From NCBI GenBank assembly GCA_007131625.1, contig SLQC01000410.1:1-17075 (forward strand): a stretch of 17,075 nucleotides of DNA, written 5' to 3'. The position numbers were made by a program, and so were the translations under genes. This document shows positions 7,652-14,829 of the stretch, one piece after another (position 1 is the first letter of the stretch; each line of letters starts with the position of its first letter). The notes beneath the pieces were generated by a model. That model had not been told where the DNA came from, ran no database searches, and saw only the letters and a list, made by a program, of their open reading frames with translations. This DNA is from Balneolales bacterium (GTDB taxonomy: Bacteria; Bacteroidota; Rhodothermia; Balneolales; Natronogracilivirgulaceae).

Positions 7652-8995
7652 TCAATTTTTTACACCCCTGTTGATTAATCGGGCTTCTATTTCTTCCAAT
7701 GTTATTCCTTTGGTTTCAGGCATTATTTTCCAGACAAACAAGAGCTGAAAAACCATCATCAGAGCAAAAGCGGCAAAAATCGGGCCACCTCCAAGCAAGC
7801 TTTCTATGTAAACAAAATTACCGGCTATAAGTGCTGCAAAAATCCAGTGAGTTGCACACCCGAGAGAATTGCCATAAGACCGGACCGAGTTGGGGAAAAT
7901 CTCGGAAATAAACACCCAAATGACTGCACCTTGACCTATGGCATGGGATGCAATGAATATAAATATCAGGACAGGGACAGCTATTCCGGTAAACGTTTCG
8001 GTAAAGAAGAAATAGGCTATTGTAGATAGTGAAATGATGTAACCGAGCGATCCGATGTACATCAAGAACCTGCGACCGAATTTATCGATCATCAGCAGGC
8101 CAAGCATCGTGAATAACAGGTTCACCAACCCGACTCCCACTGTGGATAGTAATGCCGCATCAGCTCCCAGGCCGGTAGCTGCAAATATTCTCGGTGCAAA
8201 GTAGATGATGGCGTTAATACCGGACAGCTGATTGAAAAAAGCGAAAATAAACGCCAGAAAAATCGGAAATTTGTATCGCTTGCTAAAAAACTCTCCGACG
8301 GTTGCCGCCCGGCCTGGCTCTTTATCGCTTGCTTTTATTGACTCCAGGGAAGAGTCGGCGGTTTCCGGATTTACAATTTTTAAAATTTCACGAGCTTCCT
8401 CAATTTTTCCTTTTGCCACCACCAGCCATCGTGGGCTTTCCGGAATCAGGAATACAAGTATTAAAAACAGTGTTGCCGGAACAACTTCCACACCCAGCAT
8501 CCACCGCCATGCTCCCTCGAAATCGGCACCAATCAAATAATTGGAGAAGTATGCTATCAAAATGCCTAAGACAATATTGAATTGGAACAAAGCGGTCAAT
8601 CTGCCCCGCTGATGCGAAGGTGAAATTTCCGATATATACATGGGTGCTACTACCGATGATGCACCGATGCTTAACCCTCCGATGAAACGAAAAAACATAA
8701 GGGCATAGACATTGGGAGCCAATGCAGATCCAATAGCTGAAACTAAAAAAAAGGCAGCTATCCAGATCAGTGTGATTCGTCGTCCAAACCTTTGAGCGGG
8801 TACTCCACCAAACAATGCTCCAATGATCGTACCATACAGAGCCATGGCCACCATCTGACCCAATACAACATCACCCAAATTCCAGTATAGCTGTATCACC
8901 TGTTCTCCACCAGATATTACCGCTGTATCAAAACCAAATAAAAACCCGCCCAGTGCTGCAGTGATTGCCCAGAAAAAAATTCTTCGCTTTGTCAT
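7652..8995 (-). CDS. Sugar-porter family MFS transporter (proton-sugar symporter)
   Basis: 447 aa with about 12 membrane helices. Sugar-porter signatures are all present: GFDTAVISG in TM1 (21-29), RFGRR between TM2 and TM3 (69-73), PESPRWLV at the end of TM6 (185-192), QLSGINAIIYFAP in TM7 (256-268), DKFGRR between TM8 and TM9 (304-309) and PETKG at the C-terminus (426-430). The TM7 Gln and Asn that contact hexose or pentose in XylE/GalP-type carriers are kept. It imports a monosaccharide across the inner membrane. Facing the sulfatases convergently, it may take up sugars released by this locus, but its specificity (xylose, galactose, glucose) cannot be read from sequence. It has its own upstream region (8996-9244). 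Confidence 0.9.
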   Translation of the reverse strand: MTKRRIFFWAITAALGGFLFGFDTAVISGGEQVIQLYWNLGDVVLGQMVAMALYGTIIGALFGGVPAQRFGRRITLIWIAAFFLVSAIGSALAPNVYALMFFRFIGGLSIGASSVVAPMYISEISPSHQRGRLTALFQFNIVLGILIAYFSNYLIGADFEGAWRWMLGVEVVPATLFLILVFLIPESPRWLVVAKGKIEEAREILKIVNPETADSSLESIKASDKEPGRAATVGEFFSKRYKFPIFLAFIFAFFNQLSGINAIIYFAPRIFAATGLGADAALLSTVGVGLVNLLFTMLGLLMIDKFGRRFLMYIGSLGYIISLSTIAYFFFTETFTGIAVPVLIFIFIASHAIGQGAVIWVFISEIFPNSVRSYGNSLGCATHWIFAALIAGNFVYIESLLGGGPIFAAFALMMVFQLLFVWKIMPETKGITLEEIEARLINRGVKN

Positions 8996-9244
8996 GTTAT
9001 CATATTTTTAGAAGTAACCAGACACTTACAAACTCATTATTTCACTGTTTACTTTATTGTTCACCAATTAGTAAAAGCCACGATAAAATATTTCAACCGT
9101 ATCTTATATAAAAAAATCTTTTGTATTCTATAACTTTCCCATTTTCCGTAAATATCCTCTTTCAAATGGAAACTGGCAATAAGGCACGTTGTAATACGAG
9201 ACTATGTGTTTATAAATCCTGATAACAGCGAGTCTGGTACTATC
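8996..9244 (-). promoter_or_regulatory. Upstream region of the sugar-porter gene
   Basis: AT-rich 249-bp gap between the exporter stop (9245) and the sugar-porter start. The sugar-porter promoter must lie here unless it is co-transcribed from hemL and the exporter. I could not identify a convincing -35/-10 pair, a Bacteroidetes TAnnTTTG box or an operator. No coding signal is seen. Confidence 0.3.
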
Positions 9245-10627
9245 TTACCGCCGGTACACCCTCCACCCGATCCAGATTGTGATCGACAGCGCCGCTGCTG
9301 TTGCGTAAAATGGCAAAAACACTGCCGATCCGAATAAAAACCCACCCCATGTAGGACCGATCGCCCTTCCAAGGCCCGACAAACCCTGCGACAGCCCCAT
9401 CATCGCGCCATAACTGTTCGTTCCCGCTTCTTTGGAGATAAGGCTGTTGATAGTGGGCAGATTGAGACTGTGGCCCAGCGCCATCACTCCGAGAAAGACC
9501 GTGAGCATGGAGACGGACTGAGAGAGGGCGATAGCACCAAGACCGAGCGTCATCAGAATATTGCCGACGAAAAAGAGTCCGGCCTCGGGAAACCATTTGC
9601 TGAGTGGACGAATCAAACCGCCCTGAACGATTATTGCAATCAATCCAATGTAGAAAAACTGCATACCGACCTGTTCCGGTGTCATGCCCAGCTCCGATTC
9701 GGCAAATAGCGGGAATGCGCTGTAAAGGCTGGCCTGCCCGAAAGAGAGCAGAAAAACCGCTCCAAGAAGGAACGTAAGTGGTCCACCGCTCGCTTTTTGT
9801 TGGGCGGAGAGTTGCCTCCAAAATTCGGGCATGAAGACACTCGGACGTGCAACGGTGCCGGATATACTTTTTGATCCGGAATTGCGAATGATTTCCGAAC
9901 GGTCATCCTGTTTCAAATCGAGACCCGCCTCCCGACTTTCATCCCGAAATTTATTCTGTTGTTTATCCCGCTCAGATTTGCCAACATCAGCCGGTTCCAC
10001 ATCTTCTTCTGCAGCCAAATCCACTGTCTCAGGCAAATAAAACATTACCAGCATAAAGCTGCACAGTGACAATCCCGCCGCGAAAAAACCTGGCAGCCCG
10101 AACCGGCGAAGCTCCATCCATTCGGCAAGGCCGGTGAACCCTGCCGCCATCACCCATTCCTGGAATCCCGGATGGATAAGCCCTGATGCCAGGGCCGGAC
10201 CCAGCACAAATCCGATCCCGAATGCCGCCCCTATCAGCCCCATCCCCCTGGCGCGGTCTTTCTCTGTCGTCACATCAGCAACATAGGCTTGCGCCGTGGC
10301 GATATTCCCACCCATTACTCCGGCCACCAGCCTCGACAGAAAAAGCACAAAAAGCGACTCCGCCAACCCGAAAATGATATATGCGACGACTGCGCCGGCA
10401 GTGCTGAGCAGCATGATGGGCCGGCGACCGATGCGGTCCGACCAACTCCCCCAGATCGGGGAAAAAACCAACTGTGCAACGGAATATATGCTGTATAGCA
10501 GTCCGATCACCACTGGTGTTGCGGCAAACTCCCGTGCGTAAAACGGAAGCAGTGGCAGCACCAGCCCAAAGCCGATCAGGTCAATCAGAACGACCAGAAA
10601 TACTGTGGCGAGCGAGCCTTTTTTCAA
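9245..10627 (-). CDS. TetA/YajR-like MFS exporter, TTG start overlapping hemL
   Basis: 460-aa drug:H+ antiporter-type MFS protein. TM1 reads LIDLIGFGLVLPLLPFYA, the opening found in TetA and YajR. Motif A is GSWSDRIGRRP at 60-70, and GPALASG marks TM5. The two six-helix halves are joined by a long hydrophilic loop (about residues 201-282) rich in Asp, Glu, Lys and Arg. That is longer than the usual 30-40 residues and may fold separately. The start is TTG at 10627, whose last two bases begin the hemL stop codon (TTGA). A purine-rich AGGGG lies upstream and the next in-frame ATG is far inside the protein. Translational coupling to hemL is likely. The substrate is unknown. An association with tetrapyrrole export would be speculation. 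Confidence 0.85.
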   Translation of the reverse strand: MKKGSLATVFLVVLIDLIGFGLVLPLLPFYAREFAATPVVIGLLYSIYSVAQLVFSPIWGSWSDRIGRRPIMLLSTAGAVVAYIIFGLAESLFVLFLSRLVAGVMGGNIATAQAYVADVTTEKDRARGMGLIGAAFGIGFVLGPALASGLIHPGFQEWVMAAGFTGLAEWMELRRFGLPGFFAAGLSLCSFMLVMFYLPETVDLAAEEDVEPADVGKSERDKQQNKFRDESREAGLDLKQDDRSEIIRNSGSKSISGTVARPSVFMPEFWRQLSAQQKASGGPLTFLLGAVFLLSFGQASLYSAFPLFAESELGMTPEQVGMQFFYIGLIAIIVQGGLIRPLSKWFPEAGLFFVGNILMTLGLGAIALSQSVSMLTVFLGVMALGHSLNLPTINSLISKEAGTNSYGAMMGLSQGLSGLGRAIGPTWGGFLFGSAVFLPFYATAAALSITIWIGWRVYRR

Positions 10628-11976
10628 CGGGAAGATCCCCTGGAATTGTTGGCAGTTCCTGAGTTTTTGTTGGCGGGGCCTTCGGATCCGGTCATGGATA
10701 AGAGCACACGGTCGGCGGCAGCTATGGTCTCCTGGATCACGCTGTCATCATGTTTGTGGGAGACAAACCAGGCTTCGTAGGCGGAAGGAGGCAGGTAAAC
10801 GCCTTCCTCCAGCATACCGTGAAAAAATGTCCGGAAGAAATCGGTGTCTGTACGGCTGACTGCTGCAAAGTCTGTGACCGGCCCCTCACAGAAGAAAAAG
10901 CTGAGCATCGAACCGACACGGTTGTTGGCGACTGTGATTTTGTGTGCATCAAATACATTTTTGAGACCGGTTACGAGTTGATCAGCCTGCCGCTCGAGGT
11001 CGTCGTAAATCACCGGCTTGTCATTCAGCGCCGAAAGTAAAGCCAGTCCCGCACTCATCGCTACCGGATTTCCCGAAAGTGTGCCTGCCTGATAGACAGG
11101 TCCGTCCGGTGCAACCACATTCATCACTTCCTGCTTCCCGCCGAAAGCACCCACCGGCATCCCAGCACCGATAACTTTACCGAAAGCCATCAGGTCGGGC
11201 TGCACACCAAATCGCTCAATGGCACCTCCTCGGGCCACCCGGAAGCCGGTCATAACCTCATCAAAAATGAGCAACGCATCGTGATTATTGCACAATTTGC
11301 GCAGCCCCTCCAGAAATCCCTCCCGTGGCGGAACACAACCCATATTTCCAGCGACCGGCTCCAGGATGATCGCGGCCACTTCTCCTTTATTCTCCTCAAG
11401 CAATCGCGCCACGTTGTCGAGGTCATTGTAATCGGCTGTAAGCGTGTCTTTCGCCGTGCCTGCGGTGACGCCCGGACTGCTGGGGTGTCCGAGTGTTAGC
11501 GCCCCGCTGCCGGCCTTGATTAAAAATGAGTCGCCGTGACCGTGATAGCACCCTTCAAATTTAATGATTTTGTTACGGCCGGTGTATCCCCGCGCCACAC
11601 GGATGACACTCATGCAGGCTTCGGTGCCGGAGTTGGTCATGCGTACCTTGTTGAGTCCGGGCACCATCTCACAGAGCAGCTCGGCCATTCGGATCTCCAG
11701 CTCGGTGGGTGCTCCAAAAGAGGTCGATCCGGCCACCGTATTCTGCACGGCTTCGATTACGGGCTCCCAAGCGTGGCCCATGATCATCGGCCCCCAAGAG
11801 CCGATGTAGTCGATCAATTCATTTCCATCCTCATCATACATGAAAGGACCGGCTGCTTTTGTAATAAACAGCGGAGTTCCGCCGACGGCTTTGAATGCTC
11901 TGGCCGGAGAGTTGACTCCGCCCGGTATGCTTTTTTGAGCACGATCAAAAAGGGATTGACTTTTGGGATATGGCAT
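10624..11976 (-). CDS. hemL: Glutamate-1-semialdehyde 2,1-aminomutase
   Basis: 450 aa, PLP-dependent class III aminotransferase fold. It converts glutamate-1-semialdehyde to 5-aminolevulinate in the C5 pathway of heme biosynthesis, in the cytoplasm. The N-terminus SLFDRAQKSIPGGVNSPARAF is diagnostic. TNSGTEACMSVIRVARG binds PLP phosphate, FEGCYHGHGDSF follows, IFDEVMTGFRV supplies the pyridine-binding Asp239, and Lys267 in AFGKVIGAGMPVGAFGG forms the Schiff base. YQAGTLSGNP completes the site. It is about 20 residues longer than usual because of a Ser/Asn/Arg-rich tail that ends where the exporter begins. This is a core metabolic gene, so the surrounding region is chromosomal. It is transcribed ahead of the MFS exporter. 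Confidence 0.96.
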   Translation of the reverse strand: MPYPKSQSLFDRAQKSIPGGVNSPARAFKAVGGTPLFITKAAGPFMYDEDGNELIDYIGSWGPMIMGHAWEPVIEAVQNTVAGSTSFGAPTELEIRMAELLCEMVPGLNKVRMTNSGTEACMSVIRVARGYTGRNKIIKFEGCYHGHGDSFLIKAGSGALTLGHPSSPGVTAGTAKDTLTADYNDLDNVARLLEENKGEVAAIILEPVAGNMGCVPPREGFLEGLRKLCNNHDALLIFDEVMTGFRVARGGAIERFGVQPDLMAFGKVIGAGMPVGAFGGKQEVMNVVAPDGPVYQAGTLSGNPVAMSAGLALLSALNDKPVIYDDLERQADQLVTGLKNVFDAHKITVANNRVGSMLSFFFCEGPVTDFAAVSRTDTDFFRTFFHGMLEEGVYLPPSAYEAWFVSHKHDDSVIQETIAAADRVLLSMTGSEGPANKNSGTANNSRGSSR

Positions 11977-12351
11977 AAAAAGGACTGATTAACCGGATTA
12001 ACTAATAAAAATATGGAAGCACAAGAATACGAAAAATCTTGCAGAAAATGCAGTTGTGAGCCAATAGAAATGGAATCAATCAGAATCCGTTTTTAGAATC
12101 ACCCGCTCTATGCTGCTAATCATGCCGGAGCGTGATCTGATTACGTGACCGCACATCCCGTTCAGACCGAAGTTCAGCAAACCAGAGGCGAACGGTATGC
12201 TTATTACCATGATCTTTTTCCTTGCTTGGTGAATATCTGTATGAACACCGGGTATTTTGACCACCGATTGTTTTGGAAAAAGTGTAAATTTGTGGGGGGA
12301 TAACCATTTCTGATTGTACTGTTATGAGCCAATAGCTAAAAGCAAAAAAAC
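11977..12351. other. Divergent intergenic region with direct-repeat-flanked segment
   Basis: This 375-bp gap must hold the promoters of hemL (minus) and of the copper-binding lipoprotein (plus). TGAGCCAATAG occurs at 12057-12067 and again at 12325-12335. Just inside these, CAATCAGAA (12077-12085) and TTCTGATTG (12308-12316) are inverted. The segment between has no credible gene. Minus-strand frames of 62 and 82 codons overlap each other, and one contains KEKDHGNKHTVRLWF, faintly like a transposase motif, which I do not trust. It may be a worn mobile-element insertion. Confidence 0.45.
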
Positions 12352-12720
12352 ATGACCCATTCAAAATCTGCAGTCACCGTAATGTTATTTGTTGCCATAA
12401 TGCTTATTACTGCTTGCAGCGGTGAATCAACCCCTGAAATTATCGAATCCCACGAAGTCAAAGGGCGATACCTAAGCACCGATCTGCGGGGAGAATCCAT
12501 ATCTGTCATTCACGAGGACATTCCCGATGTCATGAATGCGATGCGGATGAGCCTGCGGATTGATGGTGAGGAGGTGGTGGAAGAACTTGAGACGGGTGAT
12601 ATCATCAGGTTTGATATGGTTCGGACGAATGTCGGGTGGTTTGCCAGAAATATTACTGTTCTGCCTGACGATACTGAGCTGGATCTGCCGGTGGATCTTC
12701 AGGAGGTGGGGAGAAAGTAA
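12352..12720 (+). CDS. Small lipoprotein with CusF-type copper-binding fold
   Basis: 122 aa. Residues 1-21 are a lipoprotein signal ending ITAC, with Cys22 lipidated. The mature domain (about 35-107) is a small beta-barrel of the CusF_Ec type: VKGRYLSTDLRGESISVIHEDIPDVMNAM, a pattern also found fused to Sco1-like proteins and copper efflux adaptors. His54 and the Met64-x-Met66 pair, with Met61, fall where CusF uses His and two Met to hold Cu(I). The CusF tryptophan is not at the usual spot; here a Trp lies at 96. Likely role: a periplasmic copper chaperone or buffer. No Cus pump, copper ATPase or Sco gene is visible in the window, so it is an orphan here. It runs opposite to the genes on both sides. 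Confidence 0.7.
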   Translation: MTHSKSAVTVMLFVAIMLITACSGESTPEIIESHEVKGRYLSTDLRGESISVIHEDIPDVMNAMRMSLRIDGEEVVEELETGDIIRFDMVRTNVGWFARNITVLPDDTELDLPVDLQEVGRK

Positions 12721-12763
12721 CTCTCAAATATTCCGTTGTCCGGCCCAAACCGACAAACCGACC

Positions 12764-12790
12764 GTGAATAACGTGAATATCGTGAATATA
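12764..12790. repeat. Three tandem copies of a 9-bp unit
   Basis: GTGAATAAC, GTGAATATC and GTGAATATA follow one another. On the minus strand they encode the IH-D/V-IH run in the remnant tail. The intact paralogue has one copy, so this is a small in-frame expansion. Confidence 0.7.
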
Positions 12791-12863
12791 ACCTCGCCTG
12801 CCGACATGGGCATTTCACTTACGCGTTTCACTGAGCATGTGTTTAATATAATTCATAAGGTCA

Positions 12864-12898
12864 CATGGAGCACCCATGGTTTTAATCATGCTCGTGTG
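12864..12898 (+). repeat. REP-like hairpin element, copy 2
   Basis: GGAG (12867-12870) precedes the hairpin CATGGT-TTTA-ATCATG (12875-12890), a 6-bp stem with one G-U pair and a TTTA loop. Compared with the copy at 16653-16680, the closing C-G pair is replaced by T-A, a compensatory change. Confidence 0.5.
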
Positions 12899-12963
12899 TG
12901 TGTGTCGGTTACCAGTCATGGGTGTTTCATCTGTTTTAATATTCCAGATTCATAATGTCGGTT

Positions 12964-12990
12964 GGAGCATCCATTTGTTTAATCATTCGC
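12964..12990 (+). repeat. REP-like element, degenerate copy 3
   Basis: GGAGCATCCATTTG then TTTAATCATTCG aligns with the copy at 12867 over the whole unit. The stem no longer pairs, so this looks like a decayed copy. Confidence 0.35.
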
Positions 12991-13035
12991 AGCACAATGA
13001 ATGTACGGCGGTGTTTTTTTGCATCACTCACACGC

Positions 13036-14796
13036 TTAAGGACGCCATCGTGCGCCGCGACTTCTACCACCTATATATTCAGGAACTTTTTCCGGTTCTC
13101 CCCGCAATACAGCATCCAGCGCCAGGATAGCCAGAGGTTCAAGCCGATCAAAATATACATAGTTATGTGCTTCCCCCTCCTCAAAGAAAAATCCGTTATG
13201 AAAACGCTCTTCAATCATCCGATCCGCTACGATCCGGGCCCGCTCCAGATAGTCGGGATGTTCCAAGGCACGATACAGTTCGAGCAAAGCGAAAATCTCT
13301 TCGTAGTCTGACCCTGCGGCATTCATATTAACCGCAACACCTTCGCCGGGGCGGTGACCGATCTCTCCCAGTCCGATACCCCGTGCTATTTGTCGCGCCG
13401 TTTCCCAAAACAGCTCATCTCCGGTTAAGCGATAGGCGCGGGCATACGTCATTAAAAAATCCATGTCTGCCTCAAGTGGACTCCAAATTGATTTTGGATC
13501 ACAGTTTTCTTGCCGGCAATAATAACCAAATGGTATTCTTTCTATTTCTTCGGCAACAGACATCAAGTCAGTCCCGTCGGCCCACATCGGAATAAAATGA
13601 TTTTCCTCAGGATCATAAACGAGTTCAGCCAGTGCTGTCAGACCTTCTGCTGTATCATGCAAAAAATCTGCACCACTTTCACCCATTGCCTCAGCCATAC
13701 CCAGTTGCATGAAGCCACTATGAACGTATATCCTTTTAACACGATCGCCCCACATTACCCAGCCTTCCCTCGGGATGTCTCCGAATACATCCCCATACAA
13801 TTGTGCAAACTCGCTGTGAGAACCGAATTGATTTTCAGCACGATCACCATAACTTGAGAAGGTATCAAAACGATTGGTCATAGGTATGATCGGTTCGTCA
13901 CGTCGTATCGGTTTGCTATATTGATAAACGCCCAGACCGGTATCGGGGTGACGGGCATTCACATACATGCCATGAAGACGTTGTGCCCAATCCAATGCAC
14001 CCTGTTCTCCGTTATAGCGATAAAGCAGGCCGGCAGCATACATAAGATCCGCACCGGCATTGATAAATGTCAAGCCGCGGCCCTCATAAAAGGGCTCGGA
14101 ATAACCGAAGTCACTGTTCCACAAATCCCCCATATCCAGGTTCCAACTGCCGTGCCGGTTCATATCCAGCCGCTCCCACTCCAGTATATGAGCATTCCAC
14201 ATAGCCCGGATATACCGGGCTGTGGCTTCCTCATCAACGTCCCACATCAACTCGTAAAACGGATAATGATTCTTCAATTCGTGGGTATGGCCAATGGGTT
14301 CAAGCGTCTTCAAATCGACAAAATCATGGCCACCCCATCGCAACAAACCACAATTCATTGCCAGGTGATCAAAATGATAACGGAACGACTCCCTGGCCGC
14401 ATCCTTGAAACGCTTGTCACCCGTAAGATTGCTGAGGCCTGTAAATATCCGGAACAGATTTTGCTGATTTATCATATTCGAGATGAAGTACTCTTCTCCA
14501 TCAAAACGAGCCATACCATCTTCGCCATCATAGCTCCATGCTACCGGGTCGCCCGTTGCAACATTAATACCGTCAGCAAACAATGGTGAGTTTTTACCAC
14601 TCCATTGATCCTTTCCCCGTTCAAGAACGCGTTCAGCATAGTCCTGTACCAGTTCCAGGCGCTCGCGATCCTGATCTGTGTAACCTGGAACCGCTGATTC
14701 ACAACCCGAAAGCCCTGCACCAATTAAAACCAGAATCAGAACTATGAAAGTGGTATTCAGATTTTTCAATTCGTAATGCTTCTCTCTTTTTGTCAT
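13036..14796 (-). CDS. PL2-like pectate lyase candidate, lipoprotein (paralogue B)
   Basis: 586 aa. The N-terminus carries a lipoprotein signal, GLSGC with Cys32 lipidated. The rest looks like an alpha/alpha barrel: NQQNLFRIFTGLSNLTGD (110-127), LLRWGGHDFVDL (151-162), HELKNHYPFYELMW (172-185), DMNRHG (211-216), then helical repeats to the end. His157, Glu173 and adjacent Arg214-His215 correspond to the metal ligands and Arg base described for family PL2 pectate lyases; the Glu to Arg distance of 41 equals what I recall for the Yersinia enzyme. Expected reaction: metal-assisted beta-elimination on galacturonan. It starts 33 nt after the stop of its paralogue and is probably co-transcribed with it. 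The C-terminus (GGRSRGARWRP) is about 25 residues shorter than the paralogue and diverges abruptly, so it seems truncated. Family assignment is inference; CDS confidence is high. Confidence 0.65.
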   Translation of the reverse strand: MTKREKHYELKNLNTTFIVLILVLIGAGLSGCESAVPGYTDQDRERLELVQDYAERVLERGKDQWSGKNSPLFADGINVATGDPVAWSYDGEDGMARFDGEEYFISNMINQQNLFRIFTGLSNLTGDKRFKDAARESFRYHFDHLAMNCGLLRWGGHDFVDLKTLEPIGHTHELKNHYPFYELMWDVDEEATARYIRAMWNAHILEWERLDMNRHGSWNLDMGDLWNSDFGYSEPFYEGRGLTFINAGADLMYAAGLLYRYNGEQGALDWAQRLHGMYVNARHPDTGLGVYQYSKPIRRDEPIIPMTNRFDTFSSYGDRAENQFGSHSEFAQLYGDVFGDIPREGWVMWGDRVKRIYVHSGFMQLGMAEAMGESGADFLHDTAEGLTALAELVYDPEENHFIPMWADGTDLMSVAEEIERIPFGYYCRQENCDPKSIWSPLEADMDFLMTYARAYRLTGDELFWETARQIARGIGLGEIGHRPGEGVAVNMNAAGSDYEEIFALLELYRALEHPDYLERARIVADRMIEERFHNGFFFEEGEAHNYVYFDRLEPLAILALDAVLRGEPEKVPEYIGGRSRGARWRP

Positions 14797-14829
14797 TTAC
14801 TTGTACAGACTGCTTTCTTTTATTGAAAA

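Larger units (their letters stand above)
12738..12960 (-). pseudogene. Remnant of a third PL2-like gene (5' leader fused to 3' tail)
   Basis: On the minus strand, 12960-12833 resembles the leader and start of the PL2-like gene at 14830-16611, including the repeated hairpin and AAACACATGC. At 12806-12738 the reading HVGRRGYIHDIHVIHGRF then VGLGRT matches that gene's C-terminal tail, HVGSRGYIHGRFDGLGRT. Everything between is missing. The join falls near 12807-12820. No stop matching the parent follows, because homology breaks off at 12738 beside the copper-protein gene. I read this as a third paralogue that lost its interior by recombination. It accounts for most of the 315-bp gap 12721-13035. 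Confidence 0.65.

Noticed and set aside
9240..9821. 193-codon minus-strand frame inside the MFS exporter gene
   Set aside because: It is an alternate frame of the exporter. The exporter frame has the membrane helices and family motifs.
11536..11988. 150-codon plus-strand frame opposite hemL
   Set aside because: hemL on the minus strand is unmistakable and this is its shadow.
12076..12364. Transposase-like phrase KEKDHGNKHTVRLWF in a minus-strand frame
   Set aside because: Too short and isolated. No further transposase motifs follow in any frame.
13921..14589. 222-codon plus-strand frame opposite lyase paralogue B
   Set aside because: Antisense shadow. The same kind of frame appears opposite paralogue A (15571-16206) because the two genes are similar, not because it is coding.
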